DNA from: Sebaldella sp. S0638
Lineage (GTDB): Bacteria; Fusobacteriota; Fusobacteriia; Fusobacteriales; Leptotrichiaceae
Reading direction: 5' to 3'
Assembly: GCF_024158605.1 (NCBI RefSeq)
Contig: NZ_JAMZGM010000001.1
Span: 163,183-227,182, forward strand
DNA: 64,000 bases
The position numbers were made by a program, and so were the translations under genes. Of the stretch, positions 24,748 through 39,202 are shown piece after piece. Position 1 is the stretch's first letter; each line of letters begins with the position of its first letter. A model generated the notes under the pieces. It saw nothing but the letters and a program-made list of their open reading frames with translations. It was not told the DNA's origin and did no database searches.

Positions 24748-27700
24748 TTAAAATACTGCCTTAAGAGTAACCCCTGCCCTGTAGTCATCTTTGTCATTAT
24801 CCTCATATTTATATTCCCCTGTTAAGAAAATCCCATATCTGTCTACTACCTCTGCTCCCAGTGTAAGACCTGTTCTAAATGCTCCTTTTTCGTCACCGGG
24901 CTTTGAAAGCTTATGATATCCGCTCTCCACAGATATTAATCTTGCCTGTTCCCTTTCATTCAGATCAGCAAGTTCATATTCATATGCAAAATCTAGTGAT
25001 CCTTTCAGCTGCCACGCTGAATTTCCTATAGGAAGGGCACTTTTTAGTTCCAGACCCGCTCTTGGTTTTACGCTCCATGCATCATTTCCTTCTACTTCCA
25101 GAGCTTCAAGTCCAGTTTCACTGAATGTCGGTCTTGTTACATACATCACCCTGAATGCACCATATGGTGTTATACTTGTATTTTTCCATAGTCCTATTTC
25201 TTTGCCAAGTATATTATCACTTGTTATACTGTATGTTTCATATGTCCCGTTCATCTCTGACCTTCCGTTAGGACTCGGCCAGTCTATATTTCTGTCAATA
25301 TTATGGAAACTTACTCTTCCGGTAAGATCGTTTCTCAGCTTCCATCCGTCTACAGCATATTTATTATGTGCCCCAAGCTGAATTGTGTCTACCCATTCTT
25401 CACTTTCATTACCGTCTTTGAATTCAAATCCTGTATGCAGATATCCAAGTGAATAGCCAAATGTGTGTCTGTATGTTCTTTCTACTTCACGCAGTGCAAG
25501 TACACCTGCTGTTGTGTAATCATAACCCGTTACTCCGTCAGTGTCATCTTTATTCTCACCTTTACCAGCTATAATATTTATTTTTACATTTTCTTTAGTG
25601 TTGTTTTGAGAATTAGACAGCAGATCAAGAGATCCTTCTAATGCTCTTGCCATATCCTCTTCCCTCTGATTTATGTTAGCATAAACATTTCCTGCAAGAC
25701 TTGCCATTACATGTCTAAAGTCCTTCTCTGTTTCTATTACATCTATTTTATCATATATTTTCATTCCATCGGCACCTGCTGTTTCATAATTATCTTCAAG
25801 TGCACGCCCAAAATCCTGATACCATAAACCGTCTGTAAATTTGGTATAGTCTATTTTTTCCATCCATATATCTACATTTCCCGCATCATTATACACTGGT
25901 GTGGCTGTCCATGTCAAAGACTTACTTACTACAGGGATTATTCCTGCATCTACACCATTTCCGCTTCCCGGAACTATCATATCTTCCAGCTTATATTTTT
26001 TTATATTTGTTCCTTCTGCAAAGTTACCCGTTATCTTTAACGGTGAAGTCACACTAAATGACGGTGCCTCTATTCTTACAGCATTTGATATCAGATATTC
26101 TGCTCCTGTATCTCCAAGGTCATAGCCATTAGATGTTACTTCTGATGTTGTAGGCTTCCTCACTGTTGTAGGATCTACTTTTATTATTACATCTACACCG
26201 TTTGTCTCGAATTTTTCAGATACTTTTATTACTCCTGAGTTTATTATTGTAGGAGTAGTATAGCTGTCCCCGCTTTCTACATAATAATTCGGCACAGGAA
26301 GTCCGCCGTTTAGTATTATAACACCGCTTGCAAGGTTACTTAATTTAGAACCGCTTGAAAGAACTATTCCTTGTGCGTTAGTTCCATCTGCTATAATAGT
26401 TCCTCCGTTTACCACTATAGCTCCGGCATTCCCAAACATACCTATTGCATTAGTCCCCGAAACTTTTATAGTTCCGTAGTTTTCTATCTGGGAACCTGCC
26501 CCGTTTCCTGCCATACCGATAGAATCATCACCTGTTATTGTGATAGTCCCTCTGTTTACAGCATCTCCTTTTTCTGAATACATTCCCATTGTACCTTTGC
26601 CTGAACCGATTATAGCACCATTATTTTCTGCAGTACCGCCTTTTATTGTAATGCCTATACCGCCGGCTCCTACACTTATATTCCCTGGAGCATTATTTAC
26701 TACAGCTGAATTTTCACCGTAAATTCCTACTGCGTACTTGCTGTTTGCTGTATCAAGTACTGATTCCCCTTTACTGTTTGTTACATATACTAAAGTAGAA
26801 TCTCCCACTGTTACAGAACTATTGTTTGTTATACTTCCGTCTACGTTATATATTCCTATATTATTTGCCCCTGCTGTTCCTGTAATTACTCCGTTATTCA
26901 GAACATTTGCACCTTTTACTGTGTAATAGGCTATGTTGTCAGAACCATTCATTGTTATTGCAGTTCCGGAATTATTTGTTACTGTTCCGCTTCCTGAACT
27001 GTAAACAAATACTGAATCTGTCCCCATAGTTACATTTGAGGCATTATTTGTAAATGTACCGTCAGTTAATATAAATCCGTAATTACCGTTCCCTGTATTC
27101 ATTGATGAATTATTTGCTGCTGCTGTTCTTATCCCGTATACACCCACAGCTGAATTCGTTCCGAAATTAAATACTGAAGATGCCCCTGTTGTAACAGTTC
27201 CGTCTGTGATATAAACCCCTACTCCTGTATCGCCTATACTCATTATATTATTTTGATTTACTATACCTCCGGCGCTGTATATTCCTATTGAATTTATTCC
27301 TGATTTTAATGTTCCCGTATTTGTAATGGTATCTCCGGCATTATTGCTGTAAATCCCTATTGACGGATTGCTTGGATTAGTTGAGTCTCCCATAGTAAGT
27401 GTTCCGCTGTTATTTATTGTTTTCACGTTTGTTCCTTCTGTATAAATACCTATAGAGCCGTCTCCTGTTAATGCTATATTTCCTGCATTTGTTATTGTCC
27501 CGCTTGTATTTTTAGCATATATTCCTATTGTTTTTACTCCTGTTCCTGTAATTATTCCTCCGGCCAGATTCCCGGCTGTTACACTGTCTGTTACCAACAT
27601 TCCCTGAGACCCTGTACCTATTGTTATTGTTCCGCTGTTTTGAGCCAGTGAACCTGTTCCTGATGTTATCATACCAGCCGAGCTGTCTCCTACTGTTATT

Positions 27701-30700
27701 AGCTTAATCTTGTTCCATTCTTACCGTAAAGACCTACAGAACTATTCTCCAGTGTTATTGTTCCCGCATTTTCGCCGTCTATCCCTGCTGTCATCCCCGC
27801 CGGAAGCGGTGTTGCTCCAGTATACTGCCCGTCCAGCGCAATTGCCGCTGCTCCTGTTGACCCTGAATTAGCTGTTATAGTGGAACCATTCAGATAAACT
27901 GCCGCATTTTGACCTGTTATTAGTGATCCGTTAGAACTTAGCGCAGTGTTTCCAGTATATTCAAATACTCCTCCTGTTATATTTCCAATAGTGTATGTTG
28001 ACCCTGAAGCCACTGTTCCCACAGTAAAATTATTTGATATAGTTCCGCTTGATGCCATATTAAATAATACTACATTTTTTCCTGCTATATTTATAGTCCC
28101 TGATCCTGTAAAATTCGTACTTCCGTCCAGATACAGCCCTAAAGCGTTATCTCCGTAGAGATTTATAGTTGAACCTGTCAAAGTCACATTACTGTCTTTT
28201 GCATACAGTCCTGTACTGTTCTTACCTACAGTTATTACAGCTGCTCCGCCTGTTAGTGTTGTTTTATTTACATAGACACCTGTTCCATTTTCAGAATTCT
28301 GTATATTTATCGTCCCTGTGGATAAATTAACTGTTGAATCAGCAACTGTTCCACCCGGTTTATTATTATTGGCATATATACCTACAGCTTCTGTACCTGT
28401 ATTTGCAGTTATCATACCATCATTCTGTATACTTATAGTTCCGCTTCCGTATGTCGGTACACTTAGAGGGTTTTGGTAAGAAGTTCCGTAAATCCCTACC
28501 CCGTTACTTCCCACAGTTACTATTCCTGCTGTCGAATTTGTTATTGAAGTGGAATTTTCTCCATATAATGCTGCACTATTTGTTCCGGTAGCTGATACTG
28601 TTCCGTTATTTGTTATAGTTCCATTATTAGTATATATTCCTATTGAATTAGAACCGCTTAGATCAACACTTCCATTATTAACCATTTTTACATAGTTCAT
28701 GTTATAAATATCCACATCAGCAAGCCCTATCTGACTGCTTTGTGTACCTTTCAAAGTAACCCCTGTACTCAAAGTCACACCAACTGCTGATCTGTCCACA
28801 CTGTTTAATGCATTTGAAGGGTTATCAAGGTTTATTGTTCCGTAACTGCTGTCTACGATAAGCCCGCCTTTCCATAAATATGCATCTTTTCCCGTATTTG
28901 CACCTACGATATTTACTATTGCTCCTGATGTACTTAATGCCTGTACATCAGTAAGATTTATTGTCCCGTAGTTTTCTACCACGAATAATCTTGAATCAGG
29001 ATCCATTGTGAAATAAAGATTATTTAACCCTGTATAATAATTCCCCAGATATGTCGTTACATCTGAAGCTGTTAATGTTCCCATTCCTGTACCTTTATAT
29101 ATAAACCCTGTCGCCCCCGCCCCTAGACTTACATTAAACTGTCCATTTTGAAATGCCATTCCATTTGCTGTATTTACACTTGATAAAACTGAGTTTGAAC
29201 CTATGTTTATATTCGATACACCGCTGTTTGAATCCAGTGTCAGCTTTCCGCCGTTTACATAGAATCCCACTCCGTTTGACCCTAGTTCATATGTGTTGCT
29301 GCCTTTTATATTTGTTGTCCCGCCGTCATTATATATAATAGTTGACTTGGCTCCTGATGCGGTATATGTTCCGCCATTCAGCAGATTTACCGTTCCTTTG
29401 TTATACAGAGCAACACTTGAATCACCTGACACTTTCAATGAAGCAGATTTTCCGGAATAATTATCCAGTTTACCCCCGCTGCCGATTACAGCTCCATGTG
29501 AGCCTATCCCCGCAGTTTCCAATGTTCCGGCATATTTTAACGAAGCATTATTTTCTGAATATAATACAATATTACCGTCACCTGCAGAAGTAATATTATT
29601 ATCTATTGATACATTTGCATTCGCACCTGATAATATAAACCCGTAATTATCAGTTCCTTTCAGGTCAATTACTCCAGTGTTATTAAATAAGAAATTACCT
29701 CCGTTTACTCTGACAAGAGTACCGCCGTTTGCATTACTTCCTGTGGAAATATCATATCCTGTTATATTTCTTGTTACTGACGGTACATAATTAGTGAAAA
29801 GACCAATACCGTCTGTTCCGTCAAGTTTATATTTAAATACTGATTGTGAATAATCCAGATCTTTTTGCAGTATAATACCCTTATTTCCTGTACCATTTAT
29901 ATTTACTGCTGAATTAAACCATATTTTTGCTAAACCTGTTGCTGCTGTATTTACTATTATTCCAAATGAATTAGTCCCATCCATATTAATAGTTCCGTTA
30001 TTTGTAAAGACTCCTCCGAAACCTGCCGCCCCGGGAAGATCTATCAGTCCCAAAAGTTCACTGTCTCCATTTAGTGTAATCGAACCATTATTTGTAAAAT
30101 ACAGATTTCTTGTATTCGATCCACCCTGACTGCCTAGTGTTGTAAATATTGTATTCCCGCTTCCGCTGCTTGATGTGGTTATCGTTCCTGCATTTACTAA
30201 TCCGGCATTCTGTGCATTTGTTCCCCCTGAATGGTACTGCACTCCAAAAAACAATAGATTCGATCCTGTAATATTTGTAGTGACTGTACTGCCCAGATGA
30301 AAAACTGATGCCCCGTAATCATTATGAGCATCTATATGGAAAAGCATTTTTGGTGATCCTGCTGTTCCTATTCCTGCGAAAGTAATATTCAGGTTATCCA
30401 GATATACATCATGACCACCTACATCTTTCATAACTGCCATCTGATTCAGACCAGTATAATTTATTCCTGTTGCTTTAACATAGCCATTTGGATTTGCTGT
30501 CAGACTGTGAGCTGCACCCTTGACTCCCACTGCATCAACATTACTCATACTTACACCGAAAGTTCCCCCGCTTACATTTACATTCATAGTTCCCATTGTT
30601 CCTGTTGCATTACCAAGTCCGTCATTATTCAGATTTATCTGAGCTACTGGAGCTGTACTTCCAGTTGATAAAATCCACATATCGTCACCATTACCTGAAC

Positions 30701-31364
30701 CCGGAAATGCAAAGGCAGGAATATTTATATTCAATGGTGTCACATTAACTACTGGTGCATCAGGCAGTGAAAACGGAGATAAGCTAACCGGTATATTATT
30801 AAAGTCTATCACCGGAGGTGTTATATTTCCTGCAAATGGTGCAATATTAACTTCCCCCGCCGGAACTATATCTAAATTAAGCTCGTCTCTTGTCATTCCT
30901 TTTATAGGAATACTCACCCCAAGGTTAATCTCTTTAGGCTCCTGCTGCTGCAAATACGGCTTTCCGGGAACTCCGTCTTTGTCCCCGCCTGTCATTACGA
31001 AATTTCCGTTTGTATCATAGTATCCTTCTACCTCAGAACGATACTGTGCATTTTCTTTTGTATTATCCCCGCCGTTTCTTTCACTGTAAAATCCTGTAAA
31101 AAATATCTGCCATTCAAGATACTCCGGCTTTACTACATAATCCCCCTGTAAATATAAATCCTTTAATTCTTTGTTTCTTTTATTCAGTATATTTTCTATT
31201 ATTTTGTAATTTCCGTCATTAGATTTGCCGGAATCAATATTTTTTGTTATTTTATTATACAAATCATTATAATTTGCAACCGAACCTGCGGCAGCATACA
31301 TACTGCCAGAAATCATTGAATTAAGGGCTAGAAGACCTAATAATATTTTTTTACTTTTTTTCAT
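24748..31364 (-). pseudogene. Type V autotransporter locus 1, split by frameshift
   Basis: Together about 2200 residues of a fusobacterial autotransporter adhesin. The 5' part (31364 to 27699, 1221 residues) has a signal peptide (KKILLGLLALNSMISGSMYA), the N-terminal block with YVVKPEYLEWQIFF, and a passenger of short glycine/asparagine-rich beta-helix repeats (pattern N-x-G-x-I, GIY-x-N). The 3' part (27672 to 24748) continues the passenger and ends in a beta-barrel with the terminal sequence AGVTLKAVF. Locus 2 reads RLINTGTITVG where this one reads RLS-stop, then resumes LITVG in another frame, which fits loss of about 10 nt near 27697-27704. The barrel half has no proper signal peptide, so surface display should fail. 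Confidence 0.88.
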
Positions 31365-31513
31365 AAATTTACTCCTTCTCTATATCTAAAAAAATTAGGT
31401 TATTTTTCTGAAACTTGCTGACTATAACAACTTCTTTGCCAGACCACCACCTTTTCAAAATCTATTATCAAAAAAACATTTCCCTTTCCTTATAAATATC
31501 TTTGAATATTTTC

Positions 31514-31542
31514 ATTATATTATTAATTAATTTTTTTGTCAA
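31514..31542 (-). promoter_or_regulatory. Sigma70 promoter of autotransporter locus 1
   Basis: TTGACA (complement of 31537-31542), 17-bp A/T spacer, TATAAT (complement of 31514-31519): consensus boxes, about 150 nt upstream of the ATG. Confidence 0.8.
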
Positions 31543-32208
31543 TTAATCAAAACATTAAAAATAAAAACTTAAAACAATACAATAAAAACAGTAATAAAAT
31601 AAAAATATTCACTCAATCTAATAAACCAATATTTAACTATAAATAAAATAAAAAAATAATTCAAAAATTTGTTTTTTCTTTTTTTAGATATATCATTCTA
31701 AAAAAAGAAAATATTTGCAACAATAAATATTAAATACATAAATATGTTAAATTTCTTGTAAAACAAAGACTTTTCTTTAATTTTTTACATTCTTTCTCTT
31801 TATCCTGAAAGTAACTTTTAATCATAAAATCAGTATTTTTGTATATTCCACATAATTTTCCTCAGTTAAAAATCTTTTTTTATTTCTAAAAAACCTCCGT
31901 TACCTCTGTTATTATCTAAAATTTTGATCATCTAAATTTTTTATATTATATTTTATATACTTTTATACCCTATTTCTTTTACAATTATTGTACAATTTTC
32001 CCCACTTTGATTTATAAGGATTTGTTGTAAAAAAACAAACTATTTGCATATTCATTCTGATTTATTTAATTCAAAAAATATAAAATAAAATTTTTTATTT
32101 AACTTTTAAATTTATTATTTTTATAAAAAATTTATTTATAAACATAAAATTATATTTAATATTTCCAAATAATTAAAAAAATATTTTTTAAAATTATTTT
32201 TACATTAA
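31543..32208. other. AT-rich intergenic stretch without recognised genes
   Basis: About 670 bp of very AT-rich sequence with long A and T runs. I found no ORF with an RBS, no RNA gene and no repeat. It separates the terminator of autotransporter locus 2 from the promoter of locus 1. Confidence 0.6.
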
Positions 32209-32237
32209 AAAATCAGATCATTTTCAGATCTGATTTT
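32209..32237 (-). terminator. Terminator of autotransporter locus 2
   Basis: AAAATCAGATC (32209-32219) and GATCTGATTTT (32227-32237) form an 11-bp stem followed by T-rich sequence on the minus strand, just after the stop codon. Confidence 0.8.
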
Positions 32238-32246
32238 CCTTATTTA

Positions 32247-35200
32247 TTAAAATACTGCTTTTAATGATACTCCTGCTCTGTAGTCGTCCTGATTGTCATT
32301 ACCAACTACATATTCACCTGTAAGAAAGATTCCGTATCTATTTTCCACTTCCACTCCTAATGAGGCCTTACTTCTAAATGCTCCATTTTCATCCATAGGT
32401 TTTGATAAATTATGATAATCTGTTTCTATTGCTGTTAATCTGGCTTTTTCTCTTTCATTAAGATTAGCAAGTTCGTATTCATAAGCCAGATCAAGAGTTC
32501 CTTTTAGCTTCCATTCTGTTTTCGGACTTAACGGCATTGATGCTTTTAATTCTACACCAGCTCTCGGTTTCACGCTCCATGCATCATTTCCTTCTACCTG
32601 TACTGCTTCCAGCCCGCTTTCATCAAATGTTGGTCTTGTCACATACATAGCTCTTAGTCCTCCGTATGGTGTTATAGTCACTTTTTTACTTAATTCAAAC
32701 TCTTTTCCCAGTATATTATCAGATGTTATTGAATAAGTTTCATATGTTCCGTTCATTTCAGATCTTCCATACTGAGTTCCCCAGTCTACATTTCTGTCTA
32801 CATTATGAAAACTTACTCTCCCTGTAAGATCATTTTTTACTTTCCAGCTGTCTGCTGTATATTTATTATGTACACCTAACTGAATTGTATCTACCCATTC
32901 CTCACTGTTATTTCCGTCATTGAATTCAAAGCCTGTATGCAGATAACCCAAAGAGTAACCGAATGTGTGTCTGTATGTTCTCTCTACCTCACGCAGAGCT
33001 AACACTCCTGCTGTTGTGTAATTATAGCTTTGTACGCCGTCTGTATTTTCCTTATTTTCACCTTTCCCTACTATTACATCTATTTTTACATTTTCTTTTG
33101 TATTATTTTTTGAATTTTGTAAGAGATCAAGTGAACTTTCAAGGGTTCTTGCTATGTCTTCTTCTCTCTGGTTAATATTAGCATATACATCACCTGCAAG
33201 ACTGGCCATCAGATGTCTGAAATCCAGTTCATTTTCTACGACATCCAGTCTGTCATATATTTTTAGTGCATCTCCTTCAGCTTTGTAGTATTTTTCATCT
33301 AATGCACGTCCAAAATCCTGATACCACAGACCGCTTGTAAAGTTGTCATATGGTATTTTCTCCATCCATACATCCAGATTTCCTCTTGAGTTTACCACAG
33401 GTATTGCTTTCCATGTCAGTGACTTACTCTGTATCGGTACAGAAGCTGAGTCTGCTCCGAATCCCGAACCGGGTATTATCACATCTTCGAGCTTATATTT
33501 TTCCACATTTGTTCCTACAGCAAAATTTCCTGAAACCTGCAGCGGTGAAGTTATATCGAAAGCCGGAGCCTGTATACTTACCGCATTTGATATGAGATAG
33601 TCTGCCCCTAAATCTGTAGGATCATAATTTCCTGCTGCTATATCTCCTGCTGTTGGCGCTTTTATTGTGGAAGGATCTACGTTTATCACTACATTTACCC
33701 CGTCTGTAGTGAATTTTTCCGCTACTTTTATTACACCTGCATTTATTATTGTAGGAGTATTGTATACTTCGCCGGAACCTACACCGTAATTTCCGGTACC
33801 TACTCCTCCGTTTATTATTATAGTTCCACCTACGAGATTGTTTAGGACTGAACCATTCCCAAGAACTATTCCCTGTGCACCCTCACCATCTGCAATTATA
33901 GTTCCTCCGTTTATTATCTCTGTTGATGACAGACCATACATTCCTATTGCGTGAGTTCCGGAAACTTTTATAGTACCGTAGTTTTCTATTTTTGAACCTT
34001 CCCCGTTTCCTGCCATTCCTATTACATTATCACCTGTTACATTAATAGTTCCGTTATTTACTAAGCTTCCTCTTTCAGTATACATTCCCATAGAGTAAGC
34101 TCCGTTAGCTGTTATATTTCCGTCGTTTCTTGCAGAACCGGAAATCAGTCCTATTCCTACACCTCCGGCACCTACTGTTATATTCCCTGTTGATGTATTT
34201 ATAAGTGTTGAAGCATTTCCATACATTCCCACAGTGAATAAACTTCTTTCTATATCTACAATTTTGTTTCCGTTTGGATCAAGCGAATAACTTCCGTCAA
34301 AATTCTTTTTGAATATTATGTTTGAATCACCGAGACTTATCGAACCGTTATTTGTTACCGTACTTGCAATACTATGTACTCCTATATTACTTGTTCCTGC
34401 TGTTCCGGTAATCGTTCCGTCATTTACGAAGTCTACTCTGTTCAGTATATAAAACGCTGTATTTCTGGAACCATTCATAGTTACTGTTGTTCCCGAAGCG
34501 TTTGTTACTGTTCCTGATCCGCCTTTAACAAGATAAATGGAATCACTTCCCATTGATATATCCGATGCTGTATTTGAGTATGAACCATCTAAAACTACAA
34601 ATCCAAAGTTATTGTTCCCGATATTCATATTAGCATTATTTAATACTGTGGAATTATCAGCATATACTCCCACTGCCTTATCTGTTCCAAAATTTAATGC
34701 TGCAGTATTTGTTATATTTACCAGACCGTTTCTCAGGTACATACCTGCTCCTGTATCCCCTATATTTAATGTTCCGGTTTGTGTTATCTGCCCTCCTACA
34801 CTGTAAATTCCTATTGAATTATTTCCGGCATTAAGATTATTATTTGTAATCTGATCTCCTGCGGTAGCAGTGAATATTCCTACACTTGGATTTTTTACGT
34901 CCAGCGAGTTTCCTATATTTATCGTTCCGCTGTTATTTATTGTTTTTGCCGCAGAACCCATTGAATAAATTCCTGCTGACTGATCTCCTGTTAGTGTTAT
35001 CGTACCCTGATTTATTATCGGTCCGCTTACATTATCTGCAAATAATGCTATTGTATGATCCGAACTTCCTGTAATAACACCCGAAGTTCTGTTTTCTATA
35101 TTTACACCGTCTTTCAAAAATAATGCATTTGATCTGGAACCGAGATTTATAGTTCCTGTATTAATTATTTGCGATCCTGCACCTGATGAAGTCACTGCTG

Positions 35201-38200
35201 CAGAATAATTACCCACAGTTATAGTTCCTGTATTGATTAATCTTGAACCGTTTTTACCGTATATTCCCGCTGAAGAATCAGCTACTGTTATGACTCCTGC
35301 ATTTTCTCCGTCCATATCAGGTGTCATTCCTGCATATGCACTGCTGCCCGCAGGCATAACATACTGTCCGTCCAGTACAAAAGCACTTGTATTTACAGAA
35401 CCCGGCTGTACAGTTATACTGCTTGTAGGTGAAAGATATACTGCTGAATTTTTTCCTATGAGAAAACTTCCGTTTGATGCCAGATTTGCATCTCCTGTAT
35501 ATACTGCCACCTGATCAATTACACTTCCAAAGATATATGAAGATCCTGTTGTCACTGTCCCCAGACTTATGTTGGCATTTACCACTCCGCCTGATACCAT
35601 GTTGTATAATACTACATTTTTCCCGTCTATATTAAATGTTCCTGCTCCTGTGAAATTTGTTCCTCCGTCAAAGTATATTCCCAGAGCATTATCACCATTT
35701 AGATTCAATGTTATATCAGATAAATTTACATCTGAATTTTTTACATAAAGGCCTATACCGTTTTCACCCACACTGATTATAGTAGAAGAAGTCGAAGTCA
35801 GTGTACCTCCGCTCATGTATACACCTACACCTTTTACTGAATTCTGAACATCTATGTTTCCTCCGCTTATATCCAGTTTAGTATCTCCTCTTACACCTGT
35901 TGAGTTATTATTTAGATATATACCAATTGCTCCTGATCCGCTTTGTGCAGTTATATTACCATTATTAGTTATATCAAGTGTTCCGTTCCCAAAAGCCTGT
36001 GAAGAACCTTGTTTGAATCCTTCTGCGTATATTCCTATACCGTTTGTTCCTATTGTTATATTTGAAGTTGCATCATTAATTGCCATTGTACCGTTTACTG
36101 CATACATTCCTATAGAACCGTCACCTGTAAGAGTAAGATTACCGCTGTTTATATTGCTTATCTCTCCGTTGCTTGCATATATTCCCACAGATTTCGAACC
36201 GCTAAGGTTGAAAGTTCCTCCGTTATTCACCAGTGTTACCTGATTTCTCGGCAATGAAACGCCTAAGCTGTCAAGTCCATTTTCCTGAGCCATTCCTATC
36301 TGCCCTGCCTTTGTCCCAGAAAATGTTGCTGATGTATTATTTATATGTGATGTAGCTAATTCCAGTGTATTATAAGGATCTGTAGGAGAATCAAGATTTA
36401 CATTCTGGTCTATATTCAAGGTTCCTTTATACATCATATATGTTTTATAATTACTTCCTACTACTGTAGGCCCGTTGGCAAGTGATCCCAGAGGTGTTGC
36501 TGCCGTACTCAGATCCATTACTATGTTATCTACTATAAACAGTCTTGATCCGGCTTCCATATTCAAAGTCAATTTTCCTGCAAGGCCGTTAAATGTTGTC
36601 TGAAAATAATTCTCAAGGTCTGTTTTAGTTAACGGTGTATTATTTCCTGAGTAATAAAAGGCTGTTCCTCTTGAAGAGCTGTCAGTTCCTCCTGCTATTG
36701 TTGCAGTGACATTTGTCAGGTCAAAGGTACCGCCGTCTTCAGTATAGAATAATAATGATCTCTGACCTGTACGTAAAGTAGTTCCGTTTAATTTTATTAC
36801 TCCTGCAGCTCCTTTTGAGTAAAGATTAAATGCACTGTCAGATGCCTCTATATTTCCCCCGGTTATATCTATTAATCCTGAATCTGTAAATAATCCTGTA
36901 GATTCCTGACCTGTTACATTCACCTGAATATTTCCCGAAGCAGATGTAAAAGAAGCCGGACTTCCTCCGGTACTTAATACTGCTACTCCTACCGTACCTG
37001 TTTTATCATTTGCCGGATCAGTATACACTCCTCCGCTTATATTCAAATTTCCTGTGTTAGTTACAGTTCCGTCATTTATTATTACACCTATTGTTCCGGC
37101 TCCGCTTGCATTAAGAGTTCCGGCGTTATTTACTGTTGCACCGTCATTTGCAAAAATTCCCACCTGTCCGAAACCATTCAAAATACTCAATGTAGTATTA
37201 GCTTCGGTAGTTATGGAAGAACCGGAACCTGTTGCAACCAAAAGATTATTCTTTATTCCGCCGTTGCTTGTTATCTGCTGTGTTGTTCCCGCTGCCGAAT
37301 TATAACCTAAAGTTATAGTTCCGTTTTGCGCCATAACACCTGTACTGCCTTTGGCACTGCTTCCTAAAAATATATTATAATTGCTCATTCTGAGCGGGTT
37401 TGATGTAGTATAGTCTACTGCTACTCCAATTGCATTTTCTACTTTTGAGGCATCTCCTCCTGAAGCATTTCCTGTAGAATTAGCAGCATTTCCTGCTGTT
37501 CCTATATTTAATTTTATTACTGAATTATCAAGATTAATCATTGAATTCGTAGCCTGTATACCTACTGAATTATCCCCGTTTAATACTACAGGAGTATTAA
37601 ATATTATTTTGGAATCTCCAAAACCGCTTACTGAGCTGTTTAATATTACACCTATTGAATTCAGTCCGTTTAAAGTTACATTTCCGTTATTTGTGAAAAC
37701 TGCTCCTCCGTTTGTATTCCCCGGTGTTGCGTAATTGGCTAATATATCCGAAGTTCCGTTCAATACTATATTTGCCCCGTTATTATTAGTAAAGGTAAAA
37801 TATCTGTTATAGTAAGACAGATTTCCTGAATTTGCATCTATTGTAGTAAAAATAATTCTCTGCTGCGGTGTCAGATTATTTATTGTTCCTCCTCCGGCAA
37901 CTACAGATGTATCTGCCACAGCTTCTATAGTTCCATTATTTATCATATCTGCACCGTAAGTATAAGTTTTATGTGACTGAACTCCGTAAAATATTACCTG
38001 CTGCCCGTACATTTTCGTTGTTGTACTGGAATCCATTATCCAAGCTGCTGCTTCGCCACCGTCGTCATGAGCATCAGTATGAAATAACATCAAATAGTTT
38101 CCCGGCTTATTTCCCACACCTATCATACGAAAATTCATATTTTCTATATTTACGGTATGTCCTCCTACCAGTTTCATTGCTGCATAATCTGAAGTCAGCC

Positions 38201-39033
38201 CTGTAGCAGATGTATTCTGTATACCATTATCAGTCAATTTATGCGTTGCCCCGTTTGATACACCCACTGCATGAGTATTCTGAACATAAATATCAAAATC
38301 CTGATTCAGAGTTGATGAATTACTTATTACATCCATGCTTCCCCCTGATCCCTGTCCAGTCAAGTTCTGCTGTGAAATAGGAGCAACTGAAGCACTCTGT
38401 TTTAGAAAATACTGGTCGTCACTATTAGAAGATCCCGGAAAATCAAATGAAATCGGTGTTACTGTACTTACTGTAACCTGCGGAATACTCGGGTATATAG
38501 GCTGAAATTGCAGAGGATTCACCGCAATAATCGCTGAAGCTGTAGGAGCTGGTATATCTATAACAGCAGGTGTTATATTAATCTCATTCGGCAGTGTAAT
38601 CGCAAGAGTTCTGTCTCTCGGCTCTATATCTTTTACAGGGATTGCCAGTCCTATGTTAACATCTATAGGTGGCTGGGGATCGATAGGTTTTGTCGGTTTT
38701 TTATCCGGATCTGAATAATAATCGGCATTATTCAGAGTATTATCCCCTTTTCTTCTTTCAGCATAGAAAGCGCTGAAAAATACCTGCCATTCCAGGTATT
38801 CAGGTTTTACTATATAATCTCCCTGTAAATACAAATCTTTTAATTCTTTATTTTTTTTATTTAATATTTTTTCTATTTGCTTATAGTTTGAATCGTTGCT
38901 TTTTTCTGAATCTATATTCTTAACCATTTGGTTATACAAGTTTTCAGCTGTGTTACTGCTAACAGTTGCTGCACCATAAGCAAAAGTTACAGCATTAAAT
39001 GCCGCATATTAATGCACTTCTATATTTTTTCAT
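32247..39033 (-). pseudogene. Type V autotransporter locus 2, frameshift in the signal peptide
   Basis: A giant autotransporter of about 2260 residues: N-terminal block with LKDLYLQGDYIVKPEYLEWQ, a beta-helix passenger with dozens of N-x-G-x-I/GIY repeats, and a C-terminal barrel ending AGVSLKAVF, closely related to locus 1. The ATG at 39033 with AAGGAG upstream reads MKKYRSALI-C-G-I then stops. The rest of the signal peptide (AAFNAVTFAYGAATVSS) is in another frame, joined to the passenger. Adding 2 nt in the AT-rich run near 39006-39012 would restore SALIYAAFNAV. The long reading frame otherwise begins only at a TTG near 38939, after the signal peptide. It is a pseudogene or a switched-off variant. 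Confidence 0.82.
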
Positions 39034-39202
39034 AGCCTTCTCCTTAGTTATAATGATTTGTTCAAATTAAAAATCTAATTCATATTTTGAATACTAAATT
39101 TTTATTTTCTTCATACCATTAGCTGTTCTTTTTTAAGAAGAATGACTGTTTTTACTAATTTATTTTATTTGTAGTTTTACTGTTCTTATCATTTGTATAC
39201 TC

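Noticed and set aside
27600-27672. ATG at 27672 as the start of an independent gene
   Set aside because: No signal peptide or convincing RBS, and the preceding codons in the same frame (LITVGDSSAG) continue the passenger repeat pattern.
24748-38939. Many long plus-strand open frames inside the autotransporter loci
   Set aside because: They are antisense shadows of low-complexity repeat-coding sequence, lack ribosome binding sites and encode no recognisable domains.
38885-38939. TTG near 38939 as the true start of autotransporter locus 2
   Set aside because: It would remove the signal peptide, has no RBS, and a proper RBS-ATG-signal sequence lies upstream in a shifted frame.
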